Shown: positions 6,746 through 9,139 of the stretch, piece after piece
Position numbering within the stretch: position 1 is the stretch's first letter
Layout of the letters: each line of letters opens with the position of its first letter
Source: Schlesneria sp.
Lineage (GTDB): Bacteria > Planctomycetota > Planctomycetia > Planctomycetales > Planctomycetaceae
Direction: 5' to 3'
Assembly: GCA_025353525.1 (NCBI GenBank)
Contig: JANXOO010000366.1
Span: 1-9,139 of the forward strand
Length of the DNA: 9,139 bases
The notes under the pieces: generated by a model
Seen by the model: the letters and a program-made list of their open reading frames with translations, nothing else
Databases searched by the model: none
What the model was told of the DNA's origin: nothing
Translations under genes and position numbers: made by a program

Positions 6746-7181
6746 TTTGTTTGCATTTCAGGAAATATCCCTGCACTTCCGCGACGCAGGATCGACCGTT
6801 GGGTGCTCGTGTGGTACAGCGTGCTTCATTCGACTGGGCTTTCAGGATCGCAGCTTTGGTGCGAACGACCGTTCCTTCTGCAATATCCTCGTCAATCTCG
6901 TCGCGACACAGGCCGAAACAACTGCAGATCGGGGCGTCAAAGTCCTTGATCGAAATCGGCTTCGAGAATGATGCCCGCGTGACAATCCCCGAGAAGTCAT
7001 CGAAATAGACGACATCGCATCGGCCATCCGGGCAGAAACAGGCAGTCTCGCCAAGGTTTCGCCGGACCTCGGCGATCAATTGAGCGTTCAGTGTTTGTGG
7101 TCCGACCGGATGTCCCAGCGACTGACATTTGGGACATCGGCTCGCCATTTCGTCCGGTTCCCGGATGAAAGCCTTGTTCAT
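6732..7181 (-). CDS. CopZ N-terminal-like Zn/[2Fe-2S] protein
   Basis: A small (149 aa) soluble Cys-rich protein resembling the N-terminal half of the Archaeoglobus-type copper chaperone CopZ, which carries one zinc and one [2Fe-2S] cluster. What I see: a CPKC knuckle (16-19), then CFCPDGRCDVVYFDD (48-62), the zinc-domain block, and a BFD-like cluster segment with CSCF (86-89) and a second Cys pair in RCTTRAPNGRSC (121-132). Spacing and the CDVVYF string match the family. The heavy-metal-associated MxCxxC domain of full CopZ is absent, so copper delivery itself is not supported; electron transfer or metal sensing are alternatives. ATG 7181 has no clear Shine-Dalgarno. ATG 7148, giving 138 aa beginning MASRCPKC, is an equally plausible start. 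It is 134 bp downstream of the anti-sigma-like gene on the same strand and convergent with the M56 gene. No copper ATPase is in the window. Confidence 0.72.
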   Translation of the reverse strand: MNKAFIREPDEMASRCPKCQSLGHPVGPQTLNAQLIAEVRRNLGETACFCPDGRCDVVYFDDFSGIVTRASFSKPISIKDFDAPICSCFGLCRDEIDEDIAEGTVVRTKAAILKAQSNEARCTTRAPNGRSCVAEVQGYFLKCKQRPAG

Positions 7182-7228
7182 AGAATTGTTGTACTCGCGG
7201 TCTGGATTGTCGCAGCGTTTGTGAGTCC

Positions 7229-7250
7229 GTTTCCGCTCAGGATCGGAAAC
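7229..7250. repeat. Perfect 7-bp hairpin between two minus-strand genes
   Basis: GTTTCCG (7229-7235) pairs exactly with CGGAAAC (7244-7250) around an 8-base loop. It sits 48 bases upstream of the CopZ-like start and 66 bases beyond the anti-sigma-like stop. No T-run follows on either strand, so I do not call it a terminator. A leader hairpin or RNA-stability element is possible. Confidence 0.35.
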
Positions 7251-7315
7251 TTCGACATAGCGTCAGTGTCCAGGTGTCGCCGGATTTGTCAATGACTGCA
7301 CTTACAGAACACATG

Positions 7316-9139
7316 TCAGGGTGTCGGGGGTACATCGGATGGCGATGGCTCGGAAGGGGACGCCGGAACTGCCTGTTCGGGTTTCAGGACGATCAACATC
7401 TTCATCACCGTTTGATCGCTATTTGACGACCGATTTGTTCGCTGTCGCGAAAAGCTGTAATTCGGCGAAGCCGAAGGAGTGTTCCCGTTAAACGTATTTC
7501 CGGCAAACGGGTTCAGATTGCTGGAAACGGTTTGATTCGACGATTGGTATGAACGGCGAGCGGGCTGGTTGACCGTTGTCGGGTTTTGGTCCGGTCCCTG
7601 TTTTCCAACCTGACCACGGCGGCGTTGTTGATCGTCGAGCGCCAGATGAAATGTCGCATATCCCGACAACGATTCGTTTTCCGAATTGGGCAGCGCTGCA
7701 GCGTCGCGATTCGTCGAATTGCGCGAGGACTGATTGCCGGCTGGTAGCGGTGGATCCGTGGCCAATTCCATCCGATCTGTCGGAGTGCCGTCCTTGTTTG
7801 CCATCAATTCGCCAGCTGGTACAGAACCCTTCTTGTTCAACGAATCAGTCGAATTGTTCTCGCCGTCGACCCACAGTCCGTTGGCGTTCGCGTAGTTGTC
7901 GACCGCCAGTTTCGCTTCGACAACTACGGGCTGATCATAGGGCACGTCGATCGGGACGGGTGATGCCTCGGCGGATTTATTGTCGGAATTTGAAGCGGCA
8001 GCGTCAGACAGCCGGACAACGGCTTCTCGTCGGAGTTCAATCGGAAGCCGGGGAACCAGATTGAAACTGTTTTGCGGAATCGCACTGATCGAAGTCAGTG
8101 TTTCGGACAACCGGGGACCTGAAGCCTGAAGATAGATTGCAAACAGGCCGTCGGATGTCGACGATCTTTTGAACGCCCTCTTTTCACGATCAGGGTTGTC
8201 CTCCTTCAATTCCGGGCTTTGGGACCGTTTATTGCTCGCCAGATCGGTCGAATGAGGATTTTGACCCGGCTCGCTCTTCGCAACTTCCAGGTCATTGACC
8301 TGTGGTACCGACCGTTTCTGCAGAACAACCCGTATTTCCCCAAGAAACTGTTCGACATCGACGACCGTGATTTCGACGACCATGACGGTGTTGTTCGGGT
8401 CAAGTGAAATCTTGCGAATCACTTGTCCGTCTCTCATCGAATCCAGCAGTTCCTTCATTGTCAGAGACTGACCGTCGCCCGTTTCCGAAAATCCTTGCAC
8501 GGGAAACGAGTTCGAAAATAGCCCGAAACCACCGTTGAAGTTCAAGTCAAACCCGGGCTCCTGACGCGGTACACCTGGAATTCCTTCCGCTGAATCGGCC
8601 GCGCGACCGAGACCGACAGGCATTTCGTTTTTTGCAACAATTGGCGGGAGATCATCCACGCTTTCGCTGGTCTCACCCATCGCCAATGATTCAACGCGAC
8701 CGTTGGAAATCGGGGCGTTTGATTTCAGAAATCTTTGGGAGTCTGATGAACGCTGAGCGACCACCGATTCTGAAAGACGATGTTCCGACGGGTGTTCTGC
8801 AACCGAAGCCGTTTTTTCTGACTCGAAATTCCAGTTCGATCTCTGAAACGTCACAAATATCAATAACGAGGCCATCGTGGCCATCATCCCTGCACTGAAC
8901 GCCGTCCATTCCCGACGCAAACTTCGGCGAGTTGCCAGCACGGGCGAGACATCCGGTGTGTGTGCAGACAGACCGACACCGATTGTCGGCGCGACCGAAG
9001 CATCGTTCAACGCGACCGCAACCTGTGACAAGGAGTCGGGCGAAGGTGCCGCCAAAACGACGGCGGCGACCCTGTGCTGAACGCTCGAAACGAGTCCTTC
9101 GGGGGCGGCTTCGCGAGGGAACGAATGCAACAAAGCCGA
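7316..9139 (-). CDS. Anti-sigma-factor-like membrane protein, 5' truncated
   Basis: The reading frame stays open to the window edge, so the N-terminus is missing; TTG at 9133 is only the first in-window start codon. Numbering from that TTG, residues 3-26 (HSFPREAAPEGLVSSVQHRV) resemble the segment that follows the zinc-finger/ASD region in planctomycete anti-sigma factors. One membrane segment lies at about 78-96, after the positive RRSLRR. The remaining 500 residues should be outside the cytoplasm. Two ordered blocks stand out: LLDSMRDGQVIRKIS...VMVVEITVVDVEQFLGEIRVVLQKRSV (about 230-280), and GLFAIYLQASGPRLSETLTSISAI (about 335-358). The rest is Ser/Asn/Gln/Pro-rich and probably disordered, ending in a VMKMLIVLKPEQ strand and a Pro/Ser tail. 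It would hold an ECF sigma factor at the membrane, with that sigma gene expected just upstream, outside the window. A different single-pass membrane protein cannot be excluded without the N-terminus. Confidence 0.6.
   Translation of the reverse strand, partial: SALLHSFPREAAPEGLVSSVQHRVAAVVLAAPSPDSLSQVAVALNDASVAPTIGVGLSAHTPDVSPVLATRRSLRREWTAFSAGMMATMASLLIFVTFQRSNWNFESEKTASVAEHPSEHRLSESVVAQRSSDSQRFLKSNAPISNGRVESLAMGETSESVDDLPPIVAKNEMPVGLGRAADSAEGIPGVPRQEPGFDLNFNGGFGLFSNSFPVQGFSETGDGQSLTMKELLDSMRDGQVIRKISLDPNNTVMVVEITVVDVEQFLGEIRVVLQKRSVPQVNDLEVAKSEPGQNPHSTDLASNKRSQSPELKEDNPDREKRAFKRSSTSDGLFAIYLQASGPRLSETLTSISAIPQNSFNLVPRLPIELRREAVVRLSDAAASNSDNKSAEASPVPIDVPYDQPVVVEAKLAVDNYANANGLWVDGENNSTDSLNKKGSVPAGELMANKDGTPTDRMELATDPPLPAGNQSSRNSTNRDAAALPNSENESLSGYATFHLALDDQQRRRGQVGKQGPDQNPTTVNQPARRSYQSSNQTVSSNLNPFAGNTFNGNTPSASPNYSFSRQRTNRSSNSDQTVMKMLIVLKPEQAVPASPSEPSPSDVPPTP

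Noticed and set aside
7264..7292. Consensus TTGACA on the minus strand upstream of the CopZ-like gene
   Set aside because: At 17-18 bases downstream only ACACTG/CACTGA is found, which does not resemble a -10 box; a -35 alone is not enough to call a promoter.
7576..8064. 162-aa plus-strand frame inside the anti-sigma-like gene
   Set aside because: Arg/Ser/Pro-rich antisense shadow of a low-complexity region with no motif.

Overview
The window looks like chromosome from a planctomycete (Planctomycetaceae-like). The evidence is a DUF1501 protein with a twin-arginine leader, a BlaR1/M56-type membrane protein fused to a secretin-like domain, a long single-pass anti-sigma-like protein, and a secreted GH32 enzyme with a planctomycete/Bacteroidetes-style N-terminal domain. 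Base composition looks moderately GC-rich by eye. No RNA genes, phage genes, transposase or CRISPR array were found.

Layout. Bases 1-630 hold no convincing gene. They contain several inverted repeats (about 86-295) and a pair of facing 28-nt repeats (376-403 and 512-539) built from an 8-nt CACAGAGR unit. Bases 631-4044 on the minus strand are a two-gene unit: a DUF1501 protein (2716-4044) followed 72 bp later by a secreted GH32 fructan hydrolase (631-2643). A 255-bp divergent region (4045-4299) separates this unit from a plus-strand M56/BlaR1-like membrane protein (4300-6615) whose extracytoplasmic part resembles a secretin core. Converging on it from the right is a small Cys-rich protein related to the zinc/[2Fe-2S] N-terminal domain of copper chaperone CopZ (6732-7181, minus). 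Upstream of that, also on the minus strand, a large anti-sigma-factor-like membrane protein (7316 to the window edge) is cut off at its N-terminus.

How the genes may work together. The GH32 enzyme would release fructose from extracellular or periplasmic levan, inulin or sucrose-type substrates. The role of its DUF1501 partner is unknown. The M56 protein has the BlaR1 membrane layout but its zinc motif reads HELGR instead of HExxH, so it is probably not an active protease; it also has no BlaI/MecI-type repressor gene beside it. The anti-sigma-like protein probably sequesters an ECF sigma factor encoded just outside the window.

The most unusual item is the M56-secretin-like fusion with a broken catalytic motif. 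The inverted-repeat-rich gene-free left end is second.
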